From positions 62,001 to 126,000 of the forward strand of contig NZ_SGXM01000007.1 in the NCBI RefSeq assembly GCF_004217045.1: a DNA stretch of 64,000 nt, read 5' to 3'. Source of the DNA: Cupriavidus agavae (GTDB lineage: Bacteria > Pseudomonadota > Gammaproteobacteria > Burkholderiales > Burkholderiaceae). The notes beneath the pieces were generated by a model that was not told the DNA's origin, did not search any database, and saw only the letters and a program-made list of their open reading frames with translations. Both the position numbers and the translations under genes were made by a program. Below, piece by piece: positions 7,597 to 16,603 of the stretch (the first letter of the stretch is position 1; the number at the start of each line of letters is the position of its first letter).

Positions 7597-8109
7597 TCAC
7601 ATCCCCTCCAACCCCTCCCCCCGCATCCCCACCAGCAGCGCCTGTCCGCTGCGGTCCACGCGGAACTCGCCGAAGCGGGCTTTGGCGTAGCGGTCGGCGT
7701 GGCCTTCCTGGAAGAACCATGCGTTGGTGGAGACCAGGATGGCGTTGCCGCCGCTCCATGGCGAGGGAACGTTCTGGACCCGCAGCAGCATTTCGCCCGC
7801 GGCCAGCGGCTCGCCGTGGTGCAGGCGGACGAAGCGGCCTTCGTGGTTGGTCTCGCGGCGGATGACGATGGTTTCCTCGCGGGGGAGCGGAGTGCGGGAG
7901 GTACCGGAGGTGCCGTGGGCCACGCGCACGTCATTGGCGATCGAGAAGTTCAGGGCCATGTAGTCGCCCTGCACCAGCGATCTCGGGTCGACCGGCGCCA
8001 GCCGCAGGTAGACCACCTCGCCGTTCGAGATCAGCCGCTCCTTGCCGGCGATGCCGGCCAGCGCCACGCCGAGGGCCAGCAGCCAGGCCACCAGAATCCA
8101 GCGTTTCAT
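7597..8109 (-). CDS. GDYXXLXY-domain membrane-anchored protein
   Basis: The 170-aa protein has an N-terminal membrane anchor (WILVAWLLALGVALAGIA) followed by PVDPRSLVQGDYMALNFSIA, which is the family signature GDYxxLxY. The rest is a small periplasmic beta-rich domain ending near GMRGEGLEGM. These proteins nearly always follow DUF2157 and DUF4401 genes, as here; its ATG overlaps the DUF4401 stop by 4 bp. Function is unknown; an envelope role is inferred. It is the first core gene after the accessory block. Confidence 0.9.
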   Translation of the reverse strand: MKRWILVAWLLALGVALAGIAGKERLISNGEVVYLRLAPVDPRSLVQGDYMALNFSIANDVRVAHGTSGTSRTPLPREETIVIRRETNHEGRFVRLHHGEPLAAGEMLLRVQNVPSPWSGGNAILVSTNAWFFQEGHADRYAKARFGEFRVDRSGQALLVGMRGEGLEGM

Positions 8110-9233
8110 CGCGAAACCTCCGCACGGGGCAGGCGCATGGCCACGGCGCGCACGCCCAGCAGCAGCCCGCCGGCGCCGGCCAGCGTGGCTGACTTGGCCA
8201 GCAGCGTCCATTGCAGCGTGCTGTAGTACCAGACGAAGCCGACCAGCATCGTGGCGATGGCCAGGCCCATCCAGGTCAGCGCGCCGCGCCGCAGCGCCAG
8301 CATCAGCGCCACCACGCCGGCCGTCACGGCGGGCGCGTAGACCATCAGCGCGCTGAAGGCGATGGCCGTGACGAGCATCGTGGCGCTGGTACGGGTGTCG
8401 CAGGCCAGCCGCTTGCATTCGGCCAGCGCAAACGCCACCAGCACACCGCCGGACAGCGCGCCGGCCAGCCACGCGCCGGGGGCGTACCAGGTACGGCCGG
8501 TACCGAAGATGATCGACGCCGGATGGATGGCGCCCGTAACGACCAGCATGCCGCCCAGCGCGAAGACGAGCGAGGCGTCCGCCGCCGGCTCCCATGGGGC
8601 ATGGCGGCCCGATGCCGCCACGCGTTCCTCGCCGCTCACGAACGCGACCGCGCCGGCGAGCGCCAGCGCGCCCAGCAGGCCGATCATCGGCGGCATGGCG
8701 GTCCAGCGCGGCGCCACCATGTCGCCGAGGGCGATGCAGCCGGCCAAGGCCAGCGCCAGCCAGACGCCCAGCCCGCTCAGAAAGCGGTGCAGGCGGTCTG
8801 GCACCACGGCGAACAGCAGCACTTCCAGCGCCGCCACGCCCAGCCACAGGCTCGCCGTACCGAACAACTCGCGATAGCCCAGTGTCTCCGCGACGCCCAC
8901 GACCAGCATGCCTTGCCCGCCCAGGCTCAGCGCCAGGGCGAACTGGCCCAGCGCGATGCGCGCGCTCTCACGGGCCTTGGTGCGATACACCACCGCGGCC
9001 GCGCCGATCATGACGGCGCCGGTCACGGCCATGGCGGGGCCATTGCCGCGTGTGGCGGCGAACACCGTGCCGATCAGGAACACCTGGAAGAACAGCGCCC
9101 CGAGCCACCCGGCGCCGCCCATCAGCAGCCGGATCGGCCACGGCGTGCGCAGCGAGGCCGGGCGGTCTCCCTGCACCGCGCCGCGCGACGCCAGCCGCTG
9201 CCACAGCGTTTGCTCGATCTGCAGGTCGCTCAT
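8106..9233 (-). CDS. DUF4401 polytopic membrane protein
   Basis: The 375-aa protein carries about ten hydrophobic segments and a short cytoplasmic N-terminus (MSDLQIEQTLWQRLASRG). This is the usual size and shape of the DUF4401 family. It overlaps both neighbours by 4 bp (ATGA), so DUF2157, DUF4401 and GDYXXLXY are translated as one coupled unit. No catalytic motif is visible. The three probably form one membrane complex; the function is not known. Confidence 0.88.
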   Translation of the reverse strand: MSDLQIEQTLWQRLASRGAVQGDRPASLRTPWPIRLLMGGAGWLGALFFQVFLIGTVFAATRGNGPAMAVTGAVMIGAAAVVYRTKARESARIALGQFALALSLGGQGMLVVGVAETLGYRELFGTASLWLGVAALEVLLFAVVPDRLHRFLSGLGVWLALALAGCIALGDMVAPRWTAMPPMIGLLGALALAGAVAFVSGEERVAASGRHAPWEPAADASLVFALGGMLVVTGAIHPASIIFGTGRTWYAPGAWLAGALSGGVLVAFALAECKRLACDTRTSATMLVTAIAFSALMVYAPAVTAGVVALMLALRRGALTWMGLAIATMLVGFVWYYSTLQWTLLAKSATLAGAGGLLLGVRAVAMRLPRAEVSR

Positions 9234-10282
9234 GCCACGCTCCCCGATTCTCCGCGCCATACTTTCAGCAGCCAGGTGGCGGCCGCCACGGCCAGGCCGG
9301 TCGTCAGCAGCGCCAGCAGCAGGAAGGCGCCGAAATCTCCGTCGATGCTCACGATCACCCGCGCCGCCGCCATGACGATGACGCCGATCCCGGTCATGCA
9401 GGCCAGGCTCAGCACCACGATGTCGAACGCGCGCCAGCGCACCCAGGCGCCCAGCCCGGCCAGCGCCAGCAGGCTGGTGAGGAACCCGAACATGGCAACC
9501 CATTCGCTCAGCATGCTCATGGCGGCCAGCCAGCCCGCATACGCGCAGACCAGCGCGCCGATCAGCCGGGGCCCCGTCATGCCGCGGAAGCCCAGCGCGC
9601 CCGCCCGCGCGGCCAGCAGGTGCCACACCGCCAGTTGCACGATCGCCACACCAAGCAGGAACAGCATCGTCTCGCGCGCCCAGCGGGCCGAGAACAGCAG
9701 TTCGAACATGCCGCCAACGCCCAGGTTCACGCTGCAATACCGCAGCAGCGCCACATTGCCGAGCACCAGCACGATCCACCAGTGCGGTGCCGCGCGGGCC
9801 GCCAGCGCCCACGGCGTGGCCAGCAGCGTCCACAGCGCGAACAGTTGCCACGCATCGGCGCCGGTCTGGTAGGTCTGGCCGATCACCGCCAGCAGCACGC
9901 CGGAGACGATCTGCGTCCCGGCCAGCGCGGCACGTCCGGCCATGTCGCCGGACGGCCGCCGGGCGGCAAACGCGGCCAGCAGCGTCAGCGCCGCGGCCAG
10001 CAGACCGAATTTCGAGAATTTGTGGAGATCCGCCCAGTTGAAGGCGAAGAAGACGACGACACCGGCGCAGAGCAGCGCGGTGCCAAGGCACAGCAGCACG
10101 CGGTCCAGCCAGTGCCGCCAGTCGGCGGGCGCGGGCAGCGTGGACTGCCAGGCGGCGCGCAGGTCATCGGCACCGAGCCGGTCCTGCGCGCGCCAGTCGG
10201 CCAGCGCCTGCTGGCTGACCCTGCGCTGTGTGAAGCGGTGAATCGAGAAGCTGTCCAAGCGGCAATCCCCCGGGTTCGGCAT
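9230..10282 (-). CDS. DUF2157 polytopic membrane protein
   Basis: This 350-aa protein is the first gene of the three-gene membrane operon. The soluble N-terminus (FSIHRFTQRRVSQQALADWR) is followed by many transmembrane segments, starting at LDRVLLCLGTALLCAGVVVF and VFFAFNWADLHKFSKF, which is typical of DUF2157. A TTG at 10291 is in frame, but the ATG at 10282 is the better start. Its stop overlaps the DUF4401 ATG. No known substrate or activity. Confidence 0.88.
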   Translation of the reverse strand: MPNPGDCRLDSFSIHRFTQRRVSQQALADWRAQDRLGADDLRAAWQSTLPAPADWRHWLDRVLLCLGTALLCAGVVVFFAFNWADLHKFSKFGLLAAALTLLAAFAARRPSGDMAGRAALAGTQIVSGVLLAVIGQTYQTGADAWQLFALWTLLATPWALAARAAPHWWIVLVLGNVALLRYCSVNLGVGGMFELLFSARWARETMLFLLGVAIVQLAVWHLLAARAGALGFRGMTGPRLIGALVCAYAGWLAAMSMLSEWVAMFGFLTSLLALAGLGAWVRWRAFDIVVLSLACMTGIGVIVMAAARVIVSIDGDFGAFLLLALLTTGLAVAAATWLLKVWRGESGSVA

Positions 10283-10345
10283 GGTCTGCAATGTAGCAGG
10301 CCCCCGCGCCGAAGTCTCCCGGGAAACGCGCTGCCGTGCGGCAGG

Positions 10346-12511
10346 TCAGAAGCGGTAGGTCACGTTGCCGATGATCGAGCGTTGCGTGCCGAAGAAGCAG
10401 TCGCCACGCGCGATACAGCTGTACACGTACTGCTTGCCCGTCAGGTTGTTGACGTTCAGCGACACGCGCACCGGGCCACGGTCGTAGGCGATCACGGCAT
10501 CGAACACCGTGAAGCCGCCCACGCGGTTGTTGCCCGTGCCGTCCGTGCTCGGGCCGTTGTAGCGCACGCCGGCGCCGGCCAGGAAGCCCGGGATGTCGAA
10601 CAGCGCGAAGCGGTAGTTGGCCCACAGCGACGCCGTGTTGGTCGGAATGCTCGCCAGGCGCTTGCCCTGCTCGGCCGCCGAACCCTCGATCACCTTGGCA
10701 TTGAGGAACGTGTAGGCCGCGATCAGGTCCAGCCGGCCCAGCGACACCAGTGCCTCCAGCTCGGCGCCGCGCGTGCGGGCCTCGCCCACCTGCACCGTGC
10801 CCGGCAGGCCGTTGACCACGCCGGCCACCTTGCGGTTCTCCTCGCGCATGTCGAACAGCGCGGCCGTCAGGGTCATGTTCTTGCCCAGCGGCTGGTACTT
10901 GACACCCACTTCCCACTGCTTGCCGCGCAGCGGCTTGAACGCCGTGCCGTCGATGTTGAAGCCCGCCTGGCCCTGGAACGACTCCGAGTAGCTGACATAC
11001 GGGTTCAGGCCGAGGTCCGAGCGGTACATCAGGCCGAAGCGCTTGGTCAGCTCGTTGTCGTCACGCGAGGCCGACGGCGTGTTGTCCTGCGAGGCGCGCG
11101 ACCAGTCGTAGCGCAGGCCCAGCATCAGCAGCCACTTGTTCCATTCGAGCTGGTCCTGCATGTAGACGCCGGTCTGGATCTGCTTGGCTGGATCAAGGCC
11201 ACGGAATGTGGTGGGCGCCACGTAGTTGCCGTAGACCGGGTTGAACACGTTGATCGGCGCCGCGGTGCCGTTGGAATTGGTACGGCCCGTGGCGTCGCTG
11301 TGCTGGTAGTCGATGCCGGTCAGCAGCGTGTGGCGCACGGCGCCGGTGCTGAACTTGGCCTGGCCCTGGGTATCGACGGCGAACTGGTTCAGCGTCGGCT
11401 GGTTCATGTAGACGATACGGCGCAGCAGGGTGTCGCTGCCCGGCACCCAGCCGTGCGTGGCGCCCGTGAAGCCGGTGGTGTAGATGCTGCGGTAGTCCAC
11501 CGTGCTGTGCGAGTAGCGCAGGTTCTGGCGCACTTCGAACGTGTCGTTGAAGCGGTGCGAGAACTGGTAGCCGATGGCGTGCTGCTGGGCGCGGTAGCGG
11601 TCGAAGTCGGGCTCGCTGACAAAGAAGCTTTGCGGAATCGCGCCGGCGGGATTCTCGATCAGCGTGCCGCGCCACGGGAAGAAGCCGATCATCGAGCCGC
11701 TGTCGTCGCGCTGGAAGTTCGCCAGGATCGTGAACGAGGTATCGGCATTCGGCCGGTACGTCAGCGACGGCGCGATGAAGTAGCGGTTGTCCTTGACGTA
11801 GTCCACCGATGCATCGCTGTCGCGCGCCATGGCCACGAATCGATACAGCCACTTGCCATCGGCGTCGAGCGGGCCGGTCAGGTCGGCCTGGATCTGCTTG
11901 CGGTTGTAGTTGCCAAAGCTCACGCCGATCTCGCGGTATGCCTCGGCCTGCGGACGCTTGGACACCAGGTTCACCACGCCGCCCACCGCACCCTGGCCGT
12001 ACAGCATGCCCGACGGGCCCTTCAGCACCTCGATGCGCTCCAGCGCGTACGGGTCGGGCCGCGTGTTGTTGTAGAAGCCCACGGCGTTGAGCAGACCGTC
12101 GAGGTACTGGGTGGAATCGGTGCCACGGATCTTGATCGAATCCGTGCGGTTGTCGTTCGCAAACCCGGCCGTGGTCACACCCGCCGTGTAGCCGACGGCC
12201 TGCGCCACCGTCTGCGCACCGGTGAGTTCGATCCGGTCGCGCGTGATGACCGTGATCGACTGCGGCGTCTCGATGATCGGCGTATCGGTCTTGGTGGCCG
12301 TCACGGCCTGCTTGGCGACGAAGCCCGAGACCGGGCCCGTGGGCGATTCGTTGGCGGTGCCCTTGACGGTCACGGCCGGCAGTTCATGGTGAACGGCGGC
12401 GGGCGCCTGTTCCTGGGCCATGGCAGCGGAGGCGGCCTGCAGGCTCAGGGCAAGGGTGGTCAGACGGAAGGCATGCGAACCGCTAAGGCGGCGCCGGGCG
12501 CTTACAGACAT
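10346..12511 (-). CDS. TonB-dependent siderophore receptor
   Basis: The 721-aa outer-membrane receptor begins with a signal peptide (about residues 1-32, ending AAMAQ). A TonB box-like segment (ELPAVTVKG) and a plug domain follow (PQSITVITRDRIELTGAQTV, RIEVLKGPSGMLYGQGAVGG), then the 22-strand barrel with a C-terminal YRF ending, as in the FpvA/FhuE/FoxA siderophore class. It would take up ferric siderophore using TonB energy. A Fur-type box lies 35 bp before the ATG, indicating iron repression. No siderophore biosynthesis gene is nearby, so it probably takes up a xenosiderophore; the substrate cannot be read from sequence. Confidence 0.95.
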   Translation of the reverse strand: MSVSARRRLSGSHAFRLTTLALSLQAASAAMAQEQAPAAVHHELPAVTVKGTANESPTGPVSGFVAKQAVTATKTDTPIIETPQSITVITRDRIELTGAQTVAQAVGYTAGVTTAGFANDNRTDSIKIRGTDSTQYLDGLLNAVGFYNNTRPDPYALERIEVLKGPSGMLYGQGAVGGVVNLVSKRPQAEAYREIGVSFGNYNRKQIQADLTGPLDADGKWLYRFVAMARDSDASVDYVKDNRYFIAPSLTYRPNADTSFTILANFQRDDSGSMIGFFPWRGTLIENPAGAIPQSFFVSEPDFDRYRAQQHAIGYQFSHRFNDTFEVRQNLRYSHSTVDYRSIYTTGFTGATHGWVPGSDTLLRRIVYMNQPTLNQFAVDTQGQAKFSTGAVRHTLLTGIDYQHSDATGRTNSNGTAAPINVFNPVYGNYVAPTTFRGLDPAKQIQTGVYMQDQLEWNKWLLMLGLRYDWSRASQDNTPSASRDDNELTKRFGLMYRSDLGLNPYVSYSESFQGQAGFNIDGTAFKPLRGKQWEVGVKYQPLGKNMTLTAALFDMREENRKVAGVVNGLPGTVQVGEARTRGAELEALVSLGRLDLIAAYTFLNAKVIEGSAAEQGKRLASIPTNTASLWANYRFALFDIPGFLAGAGVRYNGPSTDGTGNNRVGGFTVFDAVIAYDRGPVRVSLNVNNLTGKQYVYSCIARGDCFFGTQRSIIGNVTYRF

Positions 12512-12545
12512 GGAAGGCTCAATCTCTCGGACTTATTGGAATGGG

Positions 12546-12564
12546 AATGCTAATGACTCGCATT
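12546..12564 (-). promoter_or_regulatory. Fur box of the siderophore receptor
   Basis: AATGCTAATGACTCGCATT is a 19-bp imperfect palindrome whose reverse complement reads AATGCGAGTCATTAGCATT. This is close to the betaproteobacterial Fur consensus. It lies 35-53 bp upstream of the receptor start, where it would overlap the promoter. Confidence 0.75.
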
Positions 12565-12695
12565 TAGGCTGGCATTGTAACGGCTTGTAATACGGTAGAT
12601 ACATTTACCGGCCGTTTAATTGTCAGCCGTGGCAATCGCACCACACTGGTATGCTGTGCGCCGTTTCCGACCCAATGCCCTGCGCCCGCCCCACC

Positions 12696-13457
12696 ATGAC
12701 CCTTGGCATCCTTGCCGCCCTGCACGACGAAGTCGACGGCCTGATCGCCGCCATGCGCCACGAGGACGCCCGCGCCACGTGCCGCACCATCGGCATGCGC
12801 GACTACTATCAGGGCACGCTGCATGGGCAGCCGGTGGTGCTGGTGCTGGCGCGCGTCGGCAAGGTGGCGGCGGCCGCCACGGCCGTGACGCTGATCCGCG
12901 AGTTCGGGGTGGACGAGATCGTGTTCACCGGCCTGGCAGGCGGCGTGGCACCGGGGGTAGAGGTGGGCGATATCGTCGTGGCGGACCGCACGGTGCAGCA
13001 CGACATGGATGCCAGCCCGCTGTTTCCACGCTACGAGGTCCCGCTGCTCGGCCAGACGGAGTTTCCGGCGGACCCGGCGCTGACGGCCGCGCTGCGGCAG
13101 GCGGTGGCAGGCTTCCTGCGTGAGGATCTGGCGAGCGAGGTGCCCGCCGGCGTGCTGGCCCGCTTTGGCGCGCCCCGGCTGCACGTGGGCATGATCGCCA
13201 GCGGCGACCAGTTCGTCAGTTCGAGCGCGGCTGTCGCGGCGCTACGCCGGGATCTGCCGGCGCTGCAGGCGGTGGAGATGGAAGGCGCGGCGCTGGCCCA
13301 GATCTGCCACGAGTACGGGGTGCCCTATGCGCTGATGCGCACCGTTTCCGACCGGGCCGACGACACGGCCCATGTGGATTTCCCGGCATTTTTGCGTGAG
13401 GTGGCGAGCCACTACTCCAGCGCCGTGTTGCGACGATTCCTCGCTGCGCGACGCTGA
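12696..13457 (+). CDS. mtnN: 5'-methylthioadenosine/S-adenosylhomocysteine nucleosidase
   Basis: The 253-aa enzyme hydrolyses methylthioadenosine and S-adenosylhomocysteine to adenine plus the thioribose product, detoxifying by-products of polyamine synthesis and methylation. It starts MTLGILAALHDEVDGLIAAM, matching the family N-terminus with the general acid Glu. VFTGLAGGVAPGVEVGDIVV is the purine-site loop, and AVEMEGAALAQICHEYGVPY with RTVSDRAD holds the ribose-binding ME and catalytic Asp. An upstream in-frame ATG at 12675 is possible, but family length favours 12696. It stands alone, divergent from the TonB receptor. Confidence 0.93.
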   Translation: MTLGILAALHDEVDGLIAAMRHEDARATCRTIGMRDYYQGTLHGQPVVLVLARVGKVAAAATAVTLIREFGVDEIVFTGLAGGVAPGVEVGDIVVADRTVQHDMDASPLFPRYEVPLLGQTEFPADPALTAALRQAVAGFLREDLASEVPAGVLARFGAPRLHVGMIASGDQFVSSSAAVAALRRDLPALQAVEMEGAALAQICHEYGVPYALMRTVSDRADDTAHVDFPAFLREVASHYSSAVLRRFLAARR

Positions 13458-13507
13458 AGCGCCACCCAGGCCATCGCCGATTCCTGAATTCCTGGTTTTT
13501 TCTCTCG

Positions 13508-13750
13508 TTACCGACGCGGCCGCGCAACACCCCAGACCGCCACCAGCAGCGCGGCGCCAACAATCGCCGCACCCCACCCCAGCAGCTGCCCGTCGGTGAA
13601 CAGATGGAGCGCCCGGCCGGTGTAGAACGCCAGCGCCGCGCCCGCCATGCCCAGCGCCAGCGCCACCGGCACGCGCACGACCCGGCCCAAGGGGTGCAAC
13701 AACGCCCCCGCCAGCCCCACCACCGCGCCCACCACCAGCAAGCCGAACAT
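13508..13750 (-). CDS. Small two-to-three-TM membrane protein
   Basis: This 80-aa, very hydrophobic protein (MFGLLVVGAVVGLAGALLHP, then VALALGMAGAALAFYTGRAL and a final VGAALLVAVWGVARPRR) has three predicted membrane spans and a basic tail. It resembles small YeaQ/GlsB-like or general inner-membrane proteins, though the glycine-zipper is not clear enough to assign. The longer upstream frame crosses the hemA promoter and is unlikely. It is divergent from hemA. Confidence 0.65.
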   Translation of the reverse strand: MFGLLVVGAVVGLAGALLHPLGRVVRVPVALALGMAGAALAFYTGRALHLFTDGQLLGWGAAIVGAALLVAVWGVARPRR

Positions 13751-13853
13751 CCGTTTCTCCTGTGCCTTTTGCGTCATATCAAGATGCGATGCCGTAACGA
13801 TAGCGCAGTTGGAACAAAGCGCCCCGGTCTCCTGCAACTTTGTCAACGGGCGG

Positions 13854-13859
13854 TATAAT
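13854..13859 (+). promoter_or_regulatory. -10 element of the hemA promoter
   Basis: A consensus TATAAT about 45 bp before the chosen hemA start; the -35 region is weak. It argues against translation starting at the ATG at 13858, which lies inside this element. Confidence 0.55.
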
Positions 13860-13905
13860 GACCCCCGCTTCCGGCATCGATCCGGATGGCAATCCAACCC
13901 CACAA

Positions 13906-15210
13906 ATGCAACTGCTCGCGATCGGCATCAATCACACAACGGCACCCGTCTCGCTCCGCGAACGTGTGGCGTTTCCGCTTGAGCAGATCAAACCGGCCCT
14001 GGGCGCGCTGCGCACCCATCTGGCGGGCCGCCACGGCACCGAAGCCGCGATCCTTTCCACCTGCAACCGCACCGAGATCTACTGCGCCACCGATGTGCTG
14101 CAGCCGGGGCAGGACGGATTCGAGCACACGCTGCGCTGGCTGGCCCAGCACCACAACGTGCCGGCCGGCGAGCTGGCGCCGCATTTGTACGCCCTGCCCC
14201 AGTCCGAGGCCGTGCGGCACGCGTTCCGCGTGGCCAGCGGGCTCGATTCGATGGTGCTCGGCGAAACCCAGATTCTCGGACAACTGAAGGATGCCGTGCG
14301 CACCGCTGGCGAAGCCGGCGCGCTGGGCACCTACCTGAACCAGTTGTTCCAGCGCACGTTCGCGGTGGCCAAGGAAGTCCGCGGCCAGACCGAGATCGGC
14401 GCGCATTCGGTGTCGATGGCCGCCGCCGCCGTGCGCCTGGCACAGCGGATTTTCGAGAGCGTGTCCACGCAGCGCGTGCTGTTCATCGGCGCGGGCGAGA
14501 TGATCGAGCTGTGCGCCACGCACTTCGCCGCGCAGCAGCCGCGCCAGATCGTGGTGGCCAACCGTACCGTCGAGCGCGGCGAGAAGCTGGCCGAGCAACT
14601 GGCCGAACAGGGCCTGACCACGCAGGCCATCCGCCTGCAGGATCTTGGCGAGCGGCTGCACGAGTTCGATATCGTCGTCTCGTGCACGGCCAGTTCGCTG
14701 CCGATCATCGGCCTGGGCGCCGTGGAGCGCGCGGTCAAGCGCCGCAAGCATCGCCCGATCATGATGGTCGACCTGGCGGTGCCGCGCGACGTGGAGCCCG
14801 AAGTCTCGCGCCTCAACGACGTGTTCCTGTACACGGTCGATGACCTCGGCGCCGTGGTGCGCGAGGGCAACGCGCTGCGCCAGGCCGCCGTGGCTCAGGC
14901 CGAGGCAATCATCGAGTCGCGCGTGCTGAACTTCATGCACTGGCTCGAAACCCGCAGCGTGGTGCCCGTCATCCGCGACCTGCAAACCGCCGGCGAAGCC
15001 ATCCGCCAGGCCGAACTGGAACGTGCACGCCGCATGCTGGCCCGCGGCGACGACCCGGCCGCCGTGCTCGACGCGCTCTCGGGCGCGCTGACGCGCAAGT
15101 TCCTGCACGGCCCCACGCACGCCCTGAACCACACCCAGGGCGAAGACCGCGAGGCGCTGCTGCGCCTGGTGCCGGGCCTGTTCCGCCACAGCAGCCACTC
15201 CGAGCGCTAG
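13906..15210 (+). CDS. hemA: Glutamyl-tRNA reductase
   Basis: The 434-aa enzyme reduces glutamyl-tRNA(Glu) to glutamate-1-semialdehyde with NADPH, the first step of C5-pathway haem synthesis. The start MQLLAIGINHTTAPVSLRER is the family N-terminus. ILSTCNRTEIY carries the nucleophile C53, VASGLDSMVLGETQILGQLK is the strongly conserved loop, and VLFIGAGEM starts the NADPH-binding domain. The ATG at 13906 matches homologues, while upstream ATG/TTG codons lie in the promoter. prfA follows after 105 bp, the usual Burkholderiales order. Confidence 0.96.
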   Translation: MQLLAIGINHTTAPVSLRERVAFPLEQIKPALGALRTHLAGRHGTEAAILSTCNRTEIYCATDVLQPGQDGFEHTLRWLAQHHNVPAGELAPHLYALPQSEAVRHAFRVASGLDSMVLGETQILGQLKDAVRTAGEAGALGTYLNQLFQRTFAVAKEVRGQTEIGAHSVSMAAAAVRLAQRIFESVSTQRVLFIGAGEMIELCATHFAAQQPRQIVVANRTVERGEKLAEQLAEQGLTTQAIRLQDLGERLHEFDIVVSCTASSLPIIGLGAVERAVKRRKHRPIMMVDLAVPRDVEPEVSRLNDVFLYTVDDLGAVVREGNALRQAAVAQAEAIIESRVLNFMHWLETRSVVPVIRDLQTAGEAIRQAELERARRMLARGDDPAAVLDALSGALTRKFLHGPTHALNHTQGEDREALLRLVPGLFRHSSHSER

Positions 15211-15315
15211 CCGCGCTCCGCCCACCCGCTGGCGCCTGCCAGCCATCCGGGCGCGCCGACCTCCCCGCAATGCCCGCCGCATTGCCCCCGTGACACCTGC
15301 CGAATCCCGCATCCG

Positions 15316-16398
15316 ATGAAAGCCAGCATGCTCCAAAAGCTCGACCAGTTGGCCGAGCGACTCGATGAAGTCAATGCCCTGCTTGCGCACGAGAACGCCA
15401 CGGCGGATATCAACCAGTACCGCAAGCTGTCGCGCGAGCACGCCGAGCTGTCGCCGGTGGCCGAGCAGTACGGCCAGTACCGGCAGGCGCAGGAAGACCT
15501 GGCCACGGCCGAGGCGCTGCTCGACGACCCCGAGATGAAGGATTTCGCCGCCGACGAGATCGGCGCGGCGCGCGGGCGGCTGGCATCGCTCGAAGCCAGC
15601 CTGCAGACGCTGCTGCTGCCGAAGGACCCCAACGACGACCGCAACCTGCTGCTCGAAATCCGCGCGGGCGCCGGCGGCGAGGAAAGCGCGCTGTTCGCCG
15701 CCGACCTGCTGCGCATGTACACGCGCTATGCGGAACGCCAGCGCTGGCAGGTAGAGGTCATGAGCGAGTCCGAATCGGACCTCGGCGGCTACAAGGAAGT
15801 GATCGTCCGCATTGCCGGCGACGCCGCGTTCTCGAAGCTGAAGTTCGAATCGGGCGGCCACCGCGTGCAGCGCGTGCCGGCCACCGAGGCGCAGGGCCGC
15901 ATCCACACCTCGGCCTGTACCGTAGCCGTGATGCCCGAGGCCGACGAGGTGGCCGAGGTGCAGATCAACCCGTCTGACCTGCGTGTCGACACGTTCCGGG
16001 CGTCCGGCGCCGGCGGCCAGCACGTGAACAAGACCGATTCGGCGGTACGCCTGACCCACCTGCCCACCGGCATCGTGGTCGAATGCCAGGACGACCGCAG
16101 CCAGCATCGAAATAAAGAAAAAGCGATGAAGGTGCTGGCTGCGCGGATCATGGACATGCAACTGCGCGCCGCCCAGGCCAAGGAAGCCAGCACGCGCCGC
16201 AACCTGATCGGCACGGGCGACCGCAGCGACCGCATCCGCACGTACAACTTCCCGCAGGGTCGCGTGACCGACCACCGCATCAACCTGACGCTCTACAAGA
16301 TCGACATGATCATGGACGGCGATCTGGACGAACTGCTATCCGCGCTGGCCTCCGAGCACCAGGCTGACCAACTGGCCGCACTCGGCGACGAAAACTGA
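15316..16398 (+). CDS. prfA: Peptide chain release factor 1
   Basis: The 360-aa factor recognises UAA and UAG stop codons and triggers release of the finished peptide on the ribosome. RVPATEAQGRIHTSA has the PxT anticodon-like tripeptide (PAT) that marks RF1. ASGAGGQHVNKTDSAVRLTH has the catalytic GGQ, whose Gln is methylated by PrmC, encoded 0.7 kb downstream. The N-terminal coiled-coil domain is complete. The length is typical. An in-frame ATG at 15328 is an alternative start. Confidence 0.97.
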   Translation: MKASMLQKLDQLAERLDEVNALLAHENATADINQYRKLSREHAELSPVAEQYGQYRQAQEDLATAEALLDDPEMKDFAADEIGAARGRLASLEASLQTLLLPKDPNDDRNLLLEIRAGAGGEESALFAADLLRMYTRYAERQRWQVEVMSESESDLGGYKEVIVRIAGDAAFSKLKFESGGHRVQRVPATEAQGRIHTSACTVAVMPEADEVAEVQINPSDLRVDTFRASGAGGQHVNKTDSAVRLTHLPTGIVVECQDDRSQHRNKEKAMKVLAARIMDMQLRAAQAKEASTRRNLIGTGDRSDRIRTYNFPQGRVTDHRINLTLYKIDMIMDGDLDELLSALASEHQADQLAALGDEN

Positions 16399-16477
16399 CC
16401 GGGCAGGCACTCAAACCTCACCGTTTGTAACGGACGTAAATGCGTGAAACAGCACTGGCCTGAAAAAACCCGCTGTC

Positions 16478-16483
16478 TATAAT
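16478..16483 (+). promoter_or_regulatory. -10 element of the small lipoprotein gene
   Basis: A TATAAT hexamer 126 bp before the lipoprotein ATG. The -35 is not obvious. Transcription from here would give a leader of about 115 nt containing two hairpins. Confidence 0.5.
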
Positions 16484-16500
16484 CGATTTCGACCGGACCA

Positions 16501-16570
16501 CCCCATACGTCACTTTTCTGACAGGTGACATGTCTGGGGGTACGAAGTCCGGAAGTGGAAAACCACCCGG
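16501..16570 (+). promoter_or_regulatory. Structured 5' leader with two hairpins
   Basis: CCCCA (16501) and GTCAC (16509) pair with GTGAC (16525) and TGGGG (16535) to give one long interrupted stem. A second hairpin, CCGG-AA-GTGG-AAAA-CCAC-CCGG (16549-16570), has a GAAAAC cap and a 2-nt bulge. The AAGGA ribosome site follows before the ATG at 16604. Neither stem has a T-tract. I cannot match it to a known riboswitch class. Confidence 0.5.
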
Positions 16571-16603
16571 AAGCCCACTCCTCAACGACACAAGGATGAA
16601 ATC

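Noticed and set aside
9050..12553. A 1167-codon open frame on the plus strand
   Set aside because: It runs antisense through DUF2157 and the TonB receptor; its Arg/Gln/His-rich translation is the usual shadow of high-G+C genes.
13840..13905. Upstream TTG (13840) or ATG (13858) as hemA start
   Set aside because: The ATG at 13858 lies inside the TATAAT element, and homologues start at MQLLAIGINHTT.
13843..16275. An 810-codon minus-strand frame
   Set aside because: Antisense to hemA and prfA; no motifs.
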